From the NCBI GenBank assembly GCA_027488975.1, contig JAIYAQ010000013.1, forward strand, positions 1 through 64,000: 64,000 bases of DNA. Reading direction: 5' to 3'. Numbering within the stretch: the first letter of the stretch is position 1; each line of letters opens with the position of its first letter. Positions 1-9,846 of this stretch are shown piece by piece. Below the pieces are notes generated by a model. The model did no database searches. It was given only the letters and a program-made list of their open reading frames with translations, and was not told the origin of the DNA. The translations under genes and the position numbers were made by a program. The DNA comes from Cyanobium sp. E1_MAG_00006 (GTDB taxonomy: Bacteria > Cyanobacteriota > Cyanobacteriia > PCC-6307 > Cyanobiaceae).

Positions 1-297
1 CAGATCTTCGGGATCGCCTTCTCCAACAAGCGCTGGCTGCACTTCTTCATGCTGTTCGTGCCGGTGATGGGTCTGTGGACCAGCAGCATCGGCATCATCG
101 GCCTGGCCCTCAACCTGCGTGCCTACGACTTCGTGTCGCAGGAGATCCGCGCTGCTGAGGACCCCGAGTTCGAAACCTTCTACACGAAGAACATCCTTCT
201 GAATGAAGGTCTGCGTGCCTGGATGGCACCGGCTGACCAGCCGCACGAAAACTTCGTCTTCCCTGAAGAGGTTCTGCCCCGTGGTAACGCTCTCTAA
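1..297 (+). CDS. psbD: Photosystem II D2 protein, 3' end only
   Basis: The reading frame is open from base 1 and ends in TAA at 295-297, giving the last 98 residues of the D2 reaction-centre protein. D2 pairs with D1 in the thylakoid membrane to bind the PSII pigments and quinones. The visible part holds the last transmembrane helix ([20 protein letters not shown]) and the stromal/lumenal tail ending in [11 protein letters not shown], both typical of D2. The gene start lies outside the window. The 3' end overlaps psbC by 17 bases, the usual cyanobacterial arrangement, so the two are very likely co-transcribed and translationally coupled. Confidence 0.97.
264..270 (+). promoter_or_regulatory. 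Ribosome binding site for psbC inside psbD
   Basis: A purine-rich GAAGAGG lies 10 bases before the GTG at 281, inside the psbD coding sequence. It supports GTG 281 as the psbC start rather than the in-frame ATG at 203, which would add 26 residues not found in CP43 proteins. Confidence 0.6.
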
Positions 298-1669
298 TCC
301 CTCTCTCTCCGGGATCGGCGGCAAGGATCTCGATTCCACCGGTTATGCCTGGTGGTCGGGTAATGCCCGCCTGATCAATCTCTCCGGTCGCCTGCTCGGC
401 GCCCACGTGGCCCACGCAGGCCTGATGGTCTTCTGGGCCGGCGCCATGATGCTGTTCGAGGTGAGCCACTTCACCTTCGACAAGCCCATGTACGAACAGG
501 GTCTGATCCTGTTCCCCCACGTCGCCACCCTTGGCTATGGAGTGGGTCCCGGTGGTGAGGTCGTCGACCTCTACCCCTTCTTCGTGGTCGGTGTGCTGCA
601 CCTGATCAGTTCCGCCGTGCTCGGCCTCGGCGGCCTGTATCACGCCCTGCGTGGCCCCGAAATTCTGGAGAACTATTCCGCCTTCTTCTCACAGGACTGG
701 CGCGATAAGAACCAGATGACCAACATCATCGGCTACCACTTGATTCTTCTTGGTGTGGGCTGCCTGCTGCTGGTCTTCAAGGCGATGTTCTTCGGCGGTG
801 TCTACGACACTTGGGCACCCGGTGGCGGCGACGTTCGTCTGATCACCAATCCGACCCTCGATCCCGGTGTGATCTTCGGTTATCTCACCCGTGCCCCCTT
901 CGGCGGTGAGGGCTGGATCATCGGTGTGAACTCGATGGAAGACATCATCGGTGGCCACATCTGGCTCGGCCTGACCTGCATCTTCGGTGGCATCTGGCAC
1001 GTGGTCACCAAGCCCTTCGGCTGGGTGCGCCGTGCCTTCATCTGGAACGGTGAGGCCTACCTGAGCTACAGCCTCGGCGCCCTGAGCTTCATGAGCTTCA
1101 TCGCCTCGGCCTACATCTGGTTCAACAACACCGCCTACCCCTCCGAGTTCTACGGCCCCACCAACGCCGAGTCCTCCCAGGCCCAGAGCTTCACTTTCCT
1201 GGTGCGTGACCAGCGCCTCGGCGCCAACATCGGTTCGGCCATGGGCCCCACCGGTCTGGGCAAATACCTGATGCGCTCCCCCACCGGCGAAATCATCTTC
1301 GGTGGTGAAACCATGCGTTTCTGGGACTTCCGTGGTCCCTGGCTGGAGCCGCTGCGCGGCCCCAATGGCCTGAGCCTCGACAAGCTCCAGAACGACATTC
1401 AGCCCTGGCAAGTGCGCCGTGCGGCTGAGTACATGACTCACGCCCCCAACGCCTCCCTCAACTCCGTGGGCGGCATCATCACCGAGCCCAACTCGGTGAA
1501 CTTCGTGAACATCCGCCAGTGGCTGGCCGCGACCCAGTTCGTGCTCGCCTTCTTCTTCCTGGTGGGTCACCTCTGGCACGCCGGCCGCGCCCGCGCCGCC
1601 GCTGCCGGCTTCGAGAAGGGCATCGACCGCAAGGCCGAACCCGTGCTCGCCATGACCGACCTCGACTGA
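281..1669 (+). CDS. psbC: Photosystem II CP43 chlorophyll apoprotein
   Basis: Encodes the 462-residue inner antenna protein CP43, a thylakoid protein with six transmembrane helices that binds chlorophyll a and passes excitation energy to the D1/D2 reaction centre. The mature family start ([10 protein letters not shown]) directly follows the GTG at 281. The large lumenal loop carries GGETMRFWD near residues 341-349; in the known structure the Glu and Arg of this motif touch the Mn4Ca cluster. Length and sequence are complete and unremarkable. It overlaps psbD by 17 bases and is followed by a strong terminator, so psbD-psbC forms a closed transcription unit at this end. Confidence 0.98.
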
Positions 1670-1706
1670 GGCCGTTCAACCGATCGCCGGCCCGCCGGCA
1701 TTGCCC

Positions 1707-1736
1707 TCACCCCCAGCCGGGGTGGGGGTTTTTCAT
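1707..1736 (+). terminator. Rho-independent terminator after psbDC
   Basis: A GC-rich inverted repeat (CACCCC / GGGGTG around a short loop) is followed directly by a run of five T's, about 40 bases after the psbC stop. Confidence 0.85.
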
Positions 1737-1816
1737 TGGCAGCCCCCAAGGCTCTGCCTAGCCTTCGAACACATCGCTCAATCGCGGGAATGAGCATCCA
1801 GACCACAGAGGCATCC

Positions 1817-2854
1817 ATGCAGCAGCTGCCATTCCGGCTGGCTGGAGCCACCGGCGCCGCTCTGGCCCTGACGCTGGCGTTCACTCCGGCACCGATCAGG
1901 GCTCAGGCGAGCATCAACGGGCCAGCGCCCGGCGTGATCTGCGACCAGACCGGCGGCGCCTGCTACGACCGCCAGGGCCCCTCCATCGGCCTCACCCAGA
2001 CCTACCTCGGCAGCATTGCCGCCGGTCGCCTGACCGACAGCCTGCGCAACCAGCCGCCCACAACGGAGTTCCGCCTCAGCAACGGCGCCGTGTGCGACAC
2101 GCGCGCTGGAGCCTGCTGGAGCGATGGATGGCCGAAAACCCAGCTGGCGACCAGCCTCACCCAGCAGCTGTTCGGAGCGCTGCCCGCAGGCCAGAGCGGG
2201 CTTCAGGGCCTCCAGTCGCCCCAGCGAGGCGTTGTCTGTGACCCCGCGGGCCAGGTCTGCTACGACCAGGACGGTCTGTCCCTGGGGCTCACCCGCGAGT
2301 ACTACGGCGCCCTCGCCGAACAGACAGTGCTGCGCAACCTCGGCGGCCAGGCCCCTCCGAAACAGTTCCGCCTGAGCGAAGGCAGCGCCTGTGATGTGCA
2401 GGCGCGCACCTGCTGGAGCGACGGCTGGAGTCGCCAGCGGGTGAATGTGGCGCTCAGCAATCAACTGTTCAGCGCTGGTGGCGGCATGCCGACCGGTGGC
2501 GGCAGACCCCAGCCCGGCGGGATGACCCAGGCCAGCCGTCCGGCACAGTGCCGCGTCACCCGCTGGTTCAAGGTGCTCTACAACGGCACCTGCACCATTG
2601 AAGAGAGCGGTGGCAATCGCGGCCGCAACCTCAACGTGCAACTGCCCGATGGCCTCTACGCCATCAGCCGGCAGCGCGGCGGTTCATACCAGCTCACCGA
2701 TCCCCAAGGCAAGATCTGGCCTCTGCAGGTCCGCGATCAGGGGACATCTCTCAGCTTGATTTGGTCGGATCGGGTGCTGAGTGTGACCCCGCAGAACAAG
2801 CCCGCCAGCGGCATGAGCCTGGGGCAGCTGATCAACAGCCTGCTGGGTCAGTGA
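1817..2854 (+). CDS. Secreted YcgJ (Fels-1)-like repeat protein
   Basis: A 345-residue protein with an apparent Sec signal peptide from the ATG at 1817 (hydrophobic [18 protein letters not shown]). An upstream in-frame ATG at 1736 would bury the signal, so 1817 is preferred. The mature part contains the same two-part module twice: GVxCDxxxGxCYDxxGxSxGLT...YxG, then FRLSxGxxCDxxAxxCWSDGW. This pattern resembles the YcgJ/Fels-1 prophage protein family of small periplasmic proteins of unknown function. The conserved Cys pairs suggest disulfides. A Gly/Pro/Gln-rich linker and a third, different C-terminal domain (about residues 245-345) follow. No enzymatic motif is seen. The last 23 bases overlap the convergent maf gene. 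Confidence 0.75.
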   Translation: MQQLPFRLAGATGAALALTLAFTPAPIRAQASINGPAPGVICDQTGGACYDRQGPSIGLTQTYLGSIAAGRLTDSLRNQPPTTEFRLSNGAVCDTRAGACWSDGWPKTQLATSLTQQLFGALPAGQSGLQGLQSPQRGVVCDPAGQVCYDQDGLSLGLTREYYGALAEQTVLRNLGGQAPPKQFRLSEGSACDVQARTCWSDGWSRQRVNVALSNQLFSAGGGMPTGGGRPQPGGMTQASRPAQCRVTRWFKVLYNGTCTIEESGGNRGRNLNVQLPDGLYAISRQRGGSYQLTDPQGKIWPLQVRDQGTSLSLIWSDRVLSVTPQNKPASGMSLGQLINSLLGQ

Positions 2855-3461
2855 TCTCGGGCTCGAGCCAGCGCCGCAACAACGGCAGGCTCAGCCCGAT
2901 CACATTCGAGACGCACCCCTCAATCCGCTCCACGAGTGCGCCACCACGGCCCTCCAGGGCAAAACCACCGGCGCACTGCAGCGGCTCACCAGTGGAAACG
3001 TAGGCCTCGATCGCCCGTTCACCCACAGCGGCGAACTGCACGCGCGTGGTCACGGTGGTGAGTCGCTCAGTGGTGAGTCGCTCAGCGATGGGTCGCCCAA
3101 CGGTGCCGCCACCCGCCGCGGCAGGGCCCGTGAGCAGGCAATGACCTGTGTGCAGCTCGGCCCAGCTTCCGGCCATGCGCCGCCAGCGGTCGATCGCCTC
3201 GGCCGCGTTCGCGGGCTTACCGAAAACCTCACCCTCGAACACCAGCACGGAATCACAGCCCAGCACCCAGCGGATCAGGGCATCGTCCAGCCCGGCACAG
3301 ACGGCCTTGGCCTTGGCCTGGGCCAGCAGCTGTACCAGCCGCTGCGGATCGGGATCGTGGATCAACTCCTCATTCACCCCGCTCACCAGCACCCGGTGCG
3401 GGATCGCGGCCTGCTGCAGCAGCCGACGGCGAGCGGGGGAGGCGGAAGCCAGCAGCAGCAC
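2832..3461 (-). CDS. maf: Maf-like nucleoside triphosphate pyrophosphatase
   Basis: Maf family members hydrolyse non-canonical or modified nucleoside triphosphates and were historically linked to septum formation. The 209-residue product begins with the family signature [14 protein letters not shown], has the active-site segment GCDSVL near residue 70 followed by GKP, and ends with the region around [24 protein letters not shown] chose GTG at 3461 because it places the signature at residue 2. An in-frame ATG at 3533 would add 24 residues and run into the divergent gene starting at 3514. The 3' end overlaps the YcgJ-like gene by 23 bases. Confidence 0.9.
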   Translation of the reverse strand: MLLLASASPARRRLLQQAAIPHRVLVSGVNEELIHDPDPQRLVQLLAQAKAKAVCAGLDDALIRWVLGCDSVLVFEGEVFGKPANAAEAIDRWRRMAGSWAELHTGHCLLTGPAAAGGGTVGRPIAERLTTERLTTVTTRVQFAAVGERAIEAYVSTGEPLQCAGGFALEGRGGALVERIEGCVSNVIGLSLPLLRRWLEPEITDPAGC

Positions 3462-3513
3462 GGCGCAACCGAGAGGGGCTGGACAGGACAATGGCAGCGG
3501 AAGCCCCCACCGC

Positions 3514-3906
3514 GTGACCGCTCCAGCCGCCAACCACCGGGACCAGCAGGCCCGTGAGCACGCCTTGGAGCGCGCCCGCAGAGCCGTGCGCTGCCTGCCG
3601 TTTCGCCGGCGCTTCTACAACGAGCTGGACATCTCAGCGATGAGCAGCGGGCAGCTCGCTGCGCGCCACGACTGGGCAGCGATCAGCCACAGGCCGCTGT
3701 CGGCCGGTGAGGCGGAAGCACTGTTCATCTGGCTGATCCAGCTCGGCGTGCTGCGCCGCGAGGTGGATGGCCAGGGACTCACCGAACGGGTGCGGCTGAC
3801 TCCCCTGGGCCGCCAGGTGCTGACGCCATGGTCAGAGCGAATCCCGCCGGCCGGTCCAGCCAGTCGCCTGCGCCACTGGTTGCAGCGCCACAGGCCACGG
3901 CTGTGA
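3514..3906 (+). CDS. Npun_F0494-family small cyanobacterial protein
   Basis: A 130-residue protein of unknown function, resembling the cyanobacterial Npun_F0494 family. Recognisable parts are an Arg-rich N-terminal segment ([20 protein letters not shown]), a central [28 protein letters not shown]-like block and [10 protein letters not shown], which together could form a winged-helix-like fold; that is inference. GTG at 3514 is the only start giving a plausible N-terminus ([12 protein letters not shown]). Its stop overlaps the cobQ start (GTGA at 3903-3906), so it is probably translationally coupled to cobQ. Confidence 0.75.
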   Translation: MTAPAANHRDQQAREHALERARRAVRCLPFRRRFYNELDISAMSSGQLAARHDWAAISHRPLSAGEAEALFIWLIQLGVLRREVDGQGLTERVRLTPLGRQVLTPWSERIPPAGPASRLRHWLQRHRPRL

Positions 3907-5486
3907 GCAGGTCAACCGCCGGAAACCGGGCCACCCCCCTGATGGTGCTCGGCACCAGCAGCGGCGCCGGCAAGACGTTGATGACGGCCGCCCTCTGCCG
4001 GGTGCTGCGCCGTCGCGGCGAGACGCCGCTGCCCTTCAAGGGCCAGAACATGAGCAACAACGCCTGGGTGGATCAGGCCGGCGGTGAGATGGCCTACTCC
4101 CAGGCCTTGCAGGCCTGGGCCGCCGGGCTTGAACCGCAGTGCGCCATGAATCCGGTGCTGCTCAAACCCCAGGGCGACTCCACCAGCGAGGTGATTCATC
4201 TGGGCCGCTCGGTGGGCAACTGCCGCGCCGAGCACTACTACCGCGACTGGTTTCGTCCCGGTTGGGCCGCGATTCGCACCGGCCTCGATGACCTGCAGGC
4301 GGCCTATCCCAGCGGCCGGCTGGTGCTCGAGGGGGCCGGCAGCCCGGTGGAGGTGAACCTGCAGCCGCGCGACCTCACCAACCTGCGCCTGGCCCAGTAC
4401 CTTCGGGCCCGCTGCATTCTGGTGGCCGACATCGAGCGGGGTGGTGTGTTCGCCCAGCTGGTGGGCACCCTGGCGCTGCTGCGGCCGGTGGAGCGTCCAC
4501 TGATCCGCGGCCTGCTGATCAACCGCTTCCGGGGCCGCCGTGAACTGTTCGACGAGGGCCGCCGCTGGCTGGAGACCCACACCGGCATCCCCGTGCTCGG
4601 GGTGATGCCCTGGCTGGATGAACTGTTCCCGCCGGAGGACTCGCTTGATCTGCTGGAGCGCCGCGGCCGCAAGGCCGGCGCCGAGCTGGAGATCGCGGTG
4701 CTCAGGCTGCCGTCGCTCAGCAATTTTTCCGATCTCGATCCGCTGGAGGCCGAACCCTCGGTGCAGCTGCGCTGGGTGGCGCCCGGCGAGGAGCTGGGCA
4801 ACCCCGCGGCGGTGATCGTGCCGGGCAGCAAACAGACCCTGCGGGATCTGGCTGCCATCCGCAGCAGCGGCCTGGCACAGAGCCTGCACGCCTATGTGGC
4901 CGGCGGCGGCCATGTGTTCGGCATCTGCGGTGGCCTGCAGCTGCTGGGGCGGGAACTGAGTGATCCACAGGGTCTGGAGGGTCAGAGCGATGGGCTCGTG
5001 GCCGGCGCCTCCCTCATCAGCGCGGGGCTGGATCTGCTGCCCCTGCGCACCGTGTTCGGCGATGGCAAGGCCCTGCGTCAGCGTCGCTGCCGCGCCCTCT
5101 GGCCTGCCCTTGCCGAAGGGGACGAGCACGACACATCCGCTGACGCTGACCAGCAGCAGGAGCTCGACTTGGAGGGCTTCGAGCTGCATCGGGGCAGCAC
5201 CACGACCCTGAGCCCCTGCCGACCCCTGTGCGCCGATCCCGATCTGGGCTGGCTGCAGGCCCGCGGCGATCAGGGGGGCCTGGTGGCAGGCACCTACCTG
5301 CACGGTGTGTTCGAGAGCGGTCCCTGGCGGCGGCGCTGGCTGAACCGACTGCGGCAGCGGCGGGGGTTGCCAATGCTGAGCGAACGGCAACCACACCACA
5401 GCCGTCAGCGTGACCAACTGCTCGAACGCCTCGCCGATGCCTTCGAACAGCACGTGAACCTGGAGCCGTTGCTGGAGCAGCCATGA
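3903..5486 (+). CDS. cobQ: Cobyric acid synthase
   Basis: CobQ amidates four side chains of adenosylcobyrinic acid a,c-diamide using glutamine and ATP in cobalamin synthesis. The 527-residue protein has an N-terminal P-loop-like ATP domain (GTSSGAGKT, residues 17-25; then [11 protein letters not shown]) and a C-terminal class I glutamine amidotransferase domain with the catalytic Cys in FGICGGLQL (about C342) and the His in GTYLHGVFE (about H467). GTG 3903 overlaps the preceding stop; an alternative ATG at 3942 would cut into the P-loop strand. The stop overlaps the ATG of the downstream 2Fe-2S gene. It is the first of two cobalamin genes in the window, with cobL about 30 kb away. Marine and freshwater Synechococcus usually make pseudocobalamin through this route. 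Confidence 0.96.
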   Translation: MSRSTAGNRATPLMVLGTSSGAGKTLMTAALCRVLRRRGETPLPFKGQNMSNNAWVDQAGGEMAYSQALQAWAAGLEPQCAMNPVLLKPQGDSTSEVIHLGRSVGNCRAEHYYRDWFRPGWAAIRTGLDDLQAAYPSGRLVLEGAGSPVEVNLQPRDLTNLRLAQYLRARCILVADIERGGVFAQLVGTLALLRPVERPLIRGLLINRFRGRRELFDEGRRWLETHTGIPVLGVMPWLDELFPPEDSLDLLERRGRKAGAELEIAVLRLPSLSNFSDLDPLEAEPSVQLRWVAPGEELGNPAAVIVPGSKQTLRDLAAIRSSGLAQSLHAYVAGGGHVFGICGGLQLLGRELSDPQGLEGQSDGLVAGASLISAGLDLLPLRTVFGDGKALRQRRCRALWPALAEGDEHDTSADADQQQELDLEGFELHRGSTTTLSPCRPLCADPDLGWLQARGDQGGLVAGTYLHGVFESGPWRRRWLNRLRQRRGLPMLSERQPHHSRQRDQLLERLADAFEQHVNLEPLLEQP

Positions 5487-5767
5487 ACCGCCAGCCTCCA
5501 CTTCCGAGCCAGTCGGCTGAACAGTCACCGTCTGAGGTGCTGATCCTCTGGCCGGATGGCAGCAGCAGCCGGGCGACCAGTGGCACGAGCTGGCTGGAGG
5601 CCGCCCACACCGCCGGCGTCCTGATCCCAACCGGCTGCATGGGCGGCAGCTGCGGGGCCTGCGAGATCGACGTGAACGGCCACACCGTTCGCGCCTGCAT
5701 CAGCAGCGTGCCCGCCAGCCGCAGCGGCAGCCTCAGCGTCGAACTCACCAGCGATCCCTACTGGTGA
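5483..5767 (+). CDS. Short 2Fe-2S ferredoxin-like protein
   Basis: A 94-residue soluble protein of the plant-type 2Fe-2S ferredoxin fold. Ligand cysteines appear as C52-x4-C57-x2-C60 ([10 protein letters not shown]) and C72 (RAC). The distance from the third to the fourth Cys is only 11 residues, shorter than the roughly 29 of photosynthetic ferredoxins such as PetF, so it belongs to a separate short group. The electron donor and acceptor are unknown. The ATG overlaps the cobQ stop (ATGA), so it is likely made together with cobQ. A role in corrin metabolism is possible only from context. Confidence 0.85.
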   Translation: MNRQPPLPSQSAEQSPSEVLILWPDGSSSRATSGTSWLEAAHTAGVLIPTGCMGGSCGACEIDVNGHTVRACISSVPASRSGSLSVELTSDPYW

Positions 5768-5802
5768 GCGCGAGCGGGCCAACCGCCGCAACAAGAACGG
5801 GC

Positions 5803-6999
5803 TCAGGCCTGGATCAGACCGCCGCCCAGCACCAGCTCACCGGCGTAGAACACCGCCGCCTGCCCAGGCGTGATCGAGAACTGCTCCTCGGCGAACTCCA
5901 GTCGGCAGCGATGGGGCCGACCGGCGGCCAGATCGGCCTCGATGGGCTGCAGTGGTGTGAGCAGGGCCTGCACCGGCGCGCTGCGGTAGCGCACCTGCAC
6001 CTCCACCGGCAGCGGAGCCTGCGGCGGCGGCACCGACAGCCAGTTCACCGCCCCCACCTCGGCGTCGCTGCGGGCGGCCTCGGCGCGGGGGGCCACCACC
6101 ACCCGGTTCATGGCCGCATCGAGTTGCACCACGTGCAACGGCTCGCTCCAGGCCACGCCGAGCCCCTTGCGCTGGCCGATCGTGAAGTGCTGCACACCCT
6201 CGTGCTGGCCCAGCACCCGGCCGTCGCGCAACACGATCTCGCCGGCCCGTAGCGGCAGGTAGGCATCGAGGAAGGCCTTCATCGAGCCGTGGTGATCCGC
6301 CAGGCACAGGTCCTGGCTTTCGGGCTTGTCGGCGGTCCGCAGGCCATGGCGCGCCGCCTCCAGGCGGGTGTCGGGCTTTGTGAGCTCTCCGAGCGGGAAC
6401 ACCAGCTGCCCCAGAGCCGGCTGCGGCAGGTCGTAGAGGAAATAGCTCTGATCCTTGCGGGCATCGAGGCCGCGCAACAGCTGATGGCGACCGTTCTCGC
6501 TCACCTCGCCGTGACGGATGCGGGCGTAGTGGCCGGTGGCGAGGCGGCCGATGCCGCGCTCCTGCTCAGCCCACTGCAGCATCGGCCCGAACTTCACCTC
6601 GCGATTGCAGCGCGAGCAGGGCAGCGGTGTGACGCCGGCCCCGTAGCCCTCCACCAGGAAATCGACGATCTGTGCCTTGAAGTGCTCCCGGAAATCGACC
6701 ACATGGTGGGGCACCTTCAGCTGTTCGCAGATGCCGGCGGCATCCACCAGGCCCTCGGCGCAGCAGGCCCCCTTGCCGCTCATCAGCCAGAGGGTGAGCC
6801 CCTCCACCTGCCAGCCGGCCTCCACCAGCAGCGCCGCCGTGAGGGAGCTGTCGACGCCACCGGACAGACCCACCACCACCCGATGCTCCCCGGGCCAGTC
6901 GGCCAGACGCTGCAGTGCCTGCGCACCGGCCCTGGTGGCGGCGACGCTCGGATCGGCAGGGGCTGGAGGGGCGGAGAAACGGGCCAAATCGATACGCAC
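5803..6999 (-). CDS. mnmA: tRNA-specific 2-thiouridylase MnmA
   Basis: MnmA activates U34 of Lys, Glu and Gln tRNAs with ATP and inserts sulfur to give 2-thiouridine. The 398-residue product carries the PP-loop GLSGGVDSS (residues 44-52), the cysteine region [14 protein letters not shown] (C128/C131) and the second catalytic cysteine in ESQDLC (C232). The C-terminal third is the beta-barrel-type domain ending in [15 protein letters not shown]. The first ~30 residues are an extension compared with the E. coli enzyme. It is convergent with the 2Fe-2S gene and divergent from nnrED, 64 bases away. Confidence 0.96.
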   Translation of the reverse strand: MRIDLARFSAPPAPADPSVAATRAGAQALQRLADWPGEHRVVVGLSGGVDSSLTAALLVEAGWQVEGLTLWLMSGKGACCAEGLVDAAGICEQLKVPHHVVDFREHFKAQIVDFLVEGYGAGVTPLPCSRCNREVKFGPMLQWAEQERGIGRLATGHYARIRHGEVSENGRHQLLRGLDARKDQSYFLYDLPQPALGQLVFPLGELTKPDTRLEAARHGLRTADKPESQDLCLADHHGSMKAFLDAYLPLRAGEIVLRDGRVLGQHEGVQHFTIGQRKGLGVAWSEPLHVVQLDAAMNRVVVAPRAEAARSDAEVGAVNWLSVPPPQAPLPVEVQVRYRSAPVQALLTPLQPIEADLAAGRPHRCRLEFAEEQFSITPGQAAVFYAGELVLGGGLIQA

Positions 7000-7063
7000 G
7001 CCGGACGAGGGGCGACAACGCCGGCGCTCTCCCCATCATGGAACCGCACCCACCAAGCCAGCC

Positions 7064-8698
7064 GTGGCCGATCTCCCCTGGCCGAGTCGCGACAGCGACC
7101 ACCTACTGGTGAGTTCCGCCCAGATGGCGGCGCTGGAGGAGCAGCTGTTCGCCAGCGGGCTGCCGGTGGAGGCCCTGATGGAGAAGGCTGCCCTGGCCAT
7201 CACGGCCGAACTGCGTTGCTCCCCTTGGTGGCGGCAGCTGCGGCAGCGGGGCGCCCTGATGCTGGTGGGGCCAGGCCACAACGGCGGCGACGGACTGGTG
7301 GTGGCACGTGAACTGCAGCTGGCGGGCATCGCCGTGCGGATCTGGAGCCCGTTCGAGCGCCATAAACCTCTCACCGCCGCCCACTGGCGCCATGCGCGCT
7401 GGCTCGGCATTCCCACCCTGGAGCAGCCGCCGGATCCAGCTGATCCGGCCGTGTGGCTCGATGCCCTGTTCGGCATCGGCCAGAGCCGCCCGCTGGAGGA
7501 GCCGGTCGGCGCTCTGCTGCAGGCCCGCGGCCGGCAGGCTGCCGACGGCTTGATCGCCATCGATGTGCCCAGCGGCCTCTGCGCCGACAGCGGCCGCCCC
7601 CTGGGCGACGGCTGTGCCCGTGCCGCCCTCACCTGCTGCATCGGCCTGATCAAGCAGGGCCTGGTGCAGGACGACGCGCTGGCCTGGGTGGGACAACTGC
7701 AACGCATAGATCTGGGCTTGCCCGCGAGCCTGCTGACGACGCTGCCCAGCCGGCAGCCGCTGCTGCTGCAGGCGGATGATCAGGGCAGCATCCCCTGGCC
7801 TGCCCCGCCTGCCGCCGCAGGCAAGTACGCCCGTGGCCGGCTGCTGGTGGTGGCGGGCAGCGATGCCTACCGCGGTGCGGCCGCCCTCTGCCTGCAGGGG
7901 GCGAGCGCCAGCGGATGCGGCAGCCTGCGGGCCGTGCTGCCGGAGGCCATGGCTGCGCAGCTCTGGCAGAGCCTGCCGCACGTGGTGGTGAGCGCCGGCC
8001 TCGGCAGCCATGCAGCGGGGGCCCTGCAGCTGGAGTCGCTGCCGGCCTCAGCCCTGGAGCGCCTCGATGCCCTGGTGCTGGGGCCGGGACTGGGCCTGGA
8101 GCCCGATCTGGGAGCAGAACAGGGGGCCGATCAGCGGGCCGATCGGCGTGCCGAAGCGATCTGGGAGGCCATCCAACAGCTACCCGCCCTGCTGCTGCTG
8201 GATGCGGACGGGCTGAACCGACTGGCCCGGATGGGCACCGCCGCCGCCTGGCTGCGCGGACGCCGCGGCCCCACCTGGATCACACCCCATGCCGATGAAT
8301 TTCACCGACTGTTTCCCGATCTGGGCGGCCAGCCCCCCCTGCAGGCAGCGGCGGCGGCGGCGGCATGCAGCGGAGCATGCGTGCTGCTCAAGGGAGCCCG
8401 CAGCGTGATCGCAGCACCCGATGGCCGCCGCTGGCAACTGGGTTGGGCCCATCCCGCCGCAGCCCGGGCCGGCCTGGGGGATGTTCTGGCCGGCTACGCC
8501 GCGGGCAGGGGCGCCATCGCCCTGGCTGCCGGAGCCCCTGCCGATGGGGCCCTGCTGGCCAGCGCAGCACTGGAACACGCCCAGGCTGCTGATCAGGCCG
8601 TGCGCACCGAAGGCAGTGGCGGGGCCACACCCATGGCCGTGGCAGCGGCGCTCGCGACGGGTGCTTGCAACACAACACAAACATCCGCAACAGAATGA
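7064..8698 (+). CDS. nnrE-nnrD: Bifunctional NAD(P)HX epimerase/dehydratase
   Basis: This 544-residue fusion repairs hydrated NADH/NADPH. The N-terminal YjeF_N domain (about 1-215) epimerises NAD(P)HX and has the nucleotide loop GPGHNGGDGLVVA. The C-terminal ribokinase-like domain (about 240-540) dehydrates S-NAD(P)HX with ADP or ATP, and shows GPGLGLEPD, DADGLN, ITPHADEF and GLGDVLAG with the catalytic Asp near residue 473. GTG 7064 was chosen because the sequence reads directly into the conserved LxSSAQMAALE; GTG 7109 and ATG 7124 are possible shorter starts. The stop overlaps the ATG of a 47-codon ORF. Confidence 0.93.
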   Translation: MADLPWPSRDSDHLLVSSAQMAALEEQLFASGLPVEALMEKAALAITAELRCSPWWRQLRQRGALMLVGPGHNGGDGLVVARELQLAGIAVRIWSPFERHKPLTAAHWRHARWLGIPTLEQPPDPADPAVWLDALFGIGQSRPLEEPVGALLQARGRQAADGLIAIDVPSGLCADSGRPLGDGCARAALTCCIGLIKQGLVQDDALAWVGQLQRIDLGLPASLLTTLPSRQPLLLQADDQGSIPWPAPPAAAGKYARGRLLVVAGSDAYRGAAALCLQGASASGCGSLRAVLPEAMAAQLWQSLPHVVVSAGLGSHAAGALQLESLPASALERLDALVLGPGLGLEPDLGAEQGADQRADRRAEAIWEAIQQLPALLLLDADGLNRLARMGTAAAWLRGRRGPTWITPHADEFHRLFPDLGGQPPLQAAAAAAACSGACVLLKGARSVIAAPDGRRWQLGWAHPAAARAGLGDVLAGYAAGRGAIALAAGAPADGALLASAALEHAQAADQAVRTEGSGGATPMAVAAALATGACNTTQTSATE

Positions 8699-8838
8699 GC
8701 AACCGCAACGCAACAATCGAGGCCATGACCCGCTCCTGGAGCAACTCCGATCTGGACTCGCTGTCAGGAAACCAGCAAGAGCCGCTGAGCGATCTCGATT
8801 TCGACACGCAAATGTGTGGATTTACGGCCCAATGCTGA
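8695..8838 (+). CDS. Possible 47-residue protein coupled to nnrED
   Basis: A short ORF (MSNRNATIEAMTRSWSNSDL at the N-terminus, ending DTQMCGFTAQC) starts with an ATGA overlap on the nnrED stop and fills part of the 210-base gap before the sigma factor gene. It is rich in Ser, Asn, Asp and Gln, with no membrane segment or known motif. The overlap pattern matches that of real gene pairs here, but length and composition do not exclude chance. It may instead be untranslated leader of the sigma gene. Confidence 0.35.
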   Translation: MSNRNATIEAMTRSWSNSDLDSLSGNQQEPLSDLDFDTQMCGFTAQC

Positions 8839-8909
8839 AGGGTTACTGAAGTAAGACTGGCGACCGATCAATTCATAGGAGATTGCTCGCACTTTCCACC
8901 TACGGGCTC

Positions 8910-9836
8910 ATGTCGGCCTCCAGCCTTTCCGGCAGCAGCCAGCGCCGCCGGGGTAGTGACCCGATCAGTTGGTACCTCACCAGCATCGGCAGAGTCCCCC
9001 TGCTCACACCAGCTGAGGAGATCGAACTCGGCAATCAGGTGCAGGTGATGATGCGGCTGGTGGAGGAAGATCGGGGCGAAAACTACAGTGATCGTGAGAA
9101 AAAGCTGATCCGCGTTGGCCGCCGCTCCAAGGAGCGGATGATGAAAGCGAACCTGCGCCTTGTCGTCAGCGTTGCCAAGAAATATCAGGGCAAGGGCCTG
9201 GAGCTGCTCGACCTGATTCAGGAGGGTTCCCTCGGCCTGGAGCGGGCCGTTGAGAAATTCGACCCCACCCGCGGCTACAAGTTCTCCACCTATGCCTTCT
9301 GGTGGATCCGCCAGAGCATGACCCGTGCGATCGCCTGCCAGTCGCGCACCATCCGCCTGCCGGTGCACCTCTCGGAGCGCCTCACCGCCATCCGCAAGGT
9401 GAGCCTGGATCTGGCCCACAAGCTCGGCGCGATGCCCAGCCGCAAGGAGATCGCCGAAGCGATGGACATGCCCATCGACGAGCTCGATTCGCTGTTGCGC
9501 CAGGCGCTGACCACCTCCAGCCTCGATGCGCCGGTGAACGGCGAAGAGGGCCGCAGCTTCCTGGGCGACCTAATCGCCGACAACAGCCACGCCGAACCGC
9601 TCGAGCAGGTGGAGCGCGGCATTCATCACGAGCAGCTGGGCCGCTGGCTCACGCACCTGACCGACCAGGAGCGTCAGGTGCTGGAACTGCGCTTCGGCCT
9701 CGAGGGAGAGGAGCGCCACACCCTGGCGGAGATCGGCCGCATGCTCGACGTGTCGCGCGAACGGGTGCGGCAGGTGGAACTCAAGGCCCTGCGCAAGCTG
9801 CGCCACCTCACCCGCAGAATGCCTCCCGCGATGTGA
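8910..9836 (+). CDS. Group 2 (RpoD-like) sigma-70 factor
   Basis: A 308-residue non-essential-type sigma factor. Region 1.2 (DPISWYLTSIGRVPLLT) is followed by region 2 (LRLVVSVAKKYQGKG...DLIQEGSLGLERAVEKFDP, then YAFWWIRQSMTRAI for -10 recognition), region 3, and region 4 with ERQVLELRFGL and the helix-turn-helix SRERVRQVELKALRKLR for -35 recognition. The long N-terminal region 1.1 of the housekeeping SigA is missing, as in cyanobacterial group 2 sigmas that respond to stress, nutrient or light changes. ATG 8910 is preferred; an upstream TTG at 8883 sits too close to the AGGAGA at 8876-8881. Confidence 0.93.
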   Translation: MSASSLSGSSQRRRGSDPISWYLTSIGRVPLLTPAEEIELGNQVQVMMRLVEEDRGENYSDREKKLIRVGRRSKERMMKANLRLVVSVAKKYQGKGLELLDLIQEGSLGLERAVEKFDPTRGYKFSTYAFWWIRQSMTRAIACQSRTIRLPVHLSERLTAIRKVSLDLAHKLGAMPSRKEIAEAMDMPIDELDSLLRQALTTSSLDAPVNGEEGRSFLGDLIADNSHAEPLEQVERGIHHEQLGRWLTHLTDQERQVLELRFGLEGEERHTLAEIGRMLDVSRERVRQVELKALRKLRHLTRRMPPAM

Positions 9837-9846
9837 TCGCACTGTT

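Noticed and set aside
203-280. ATG at 203 as psbC start
   Set aside because: Adds 26 residues foreign to CP43; GTG 281 with its own ribosome binding site fits the family start.
3912-5630. Minus-strand open frame (572 codons) opposite cobQ
   Set aside because: Composition is His/Gln/Ala-rich and matches no protein; cobQ on the other strand has full catalytic motifs.
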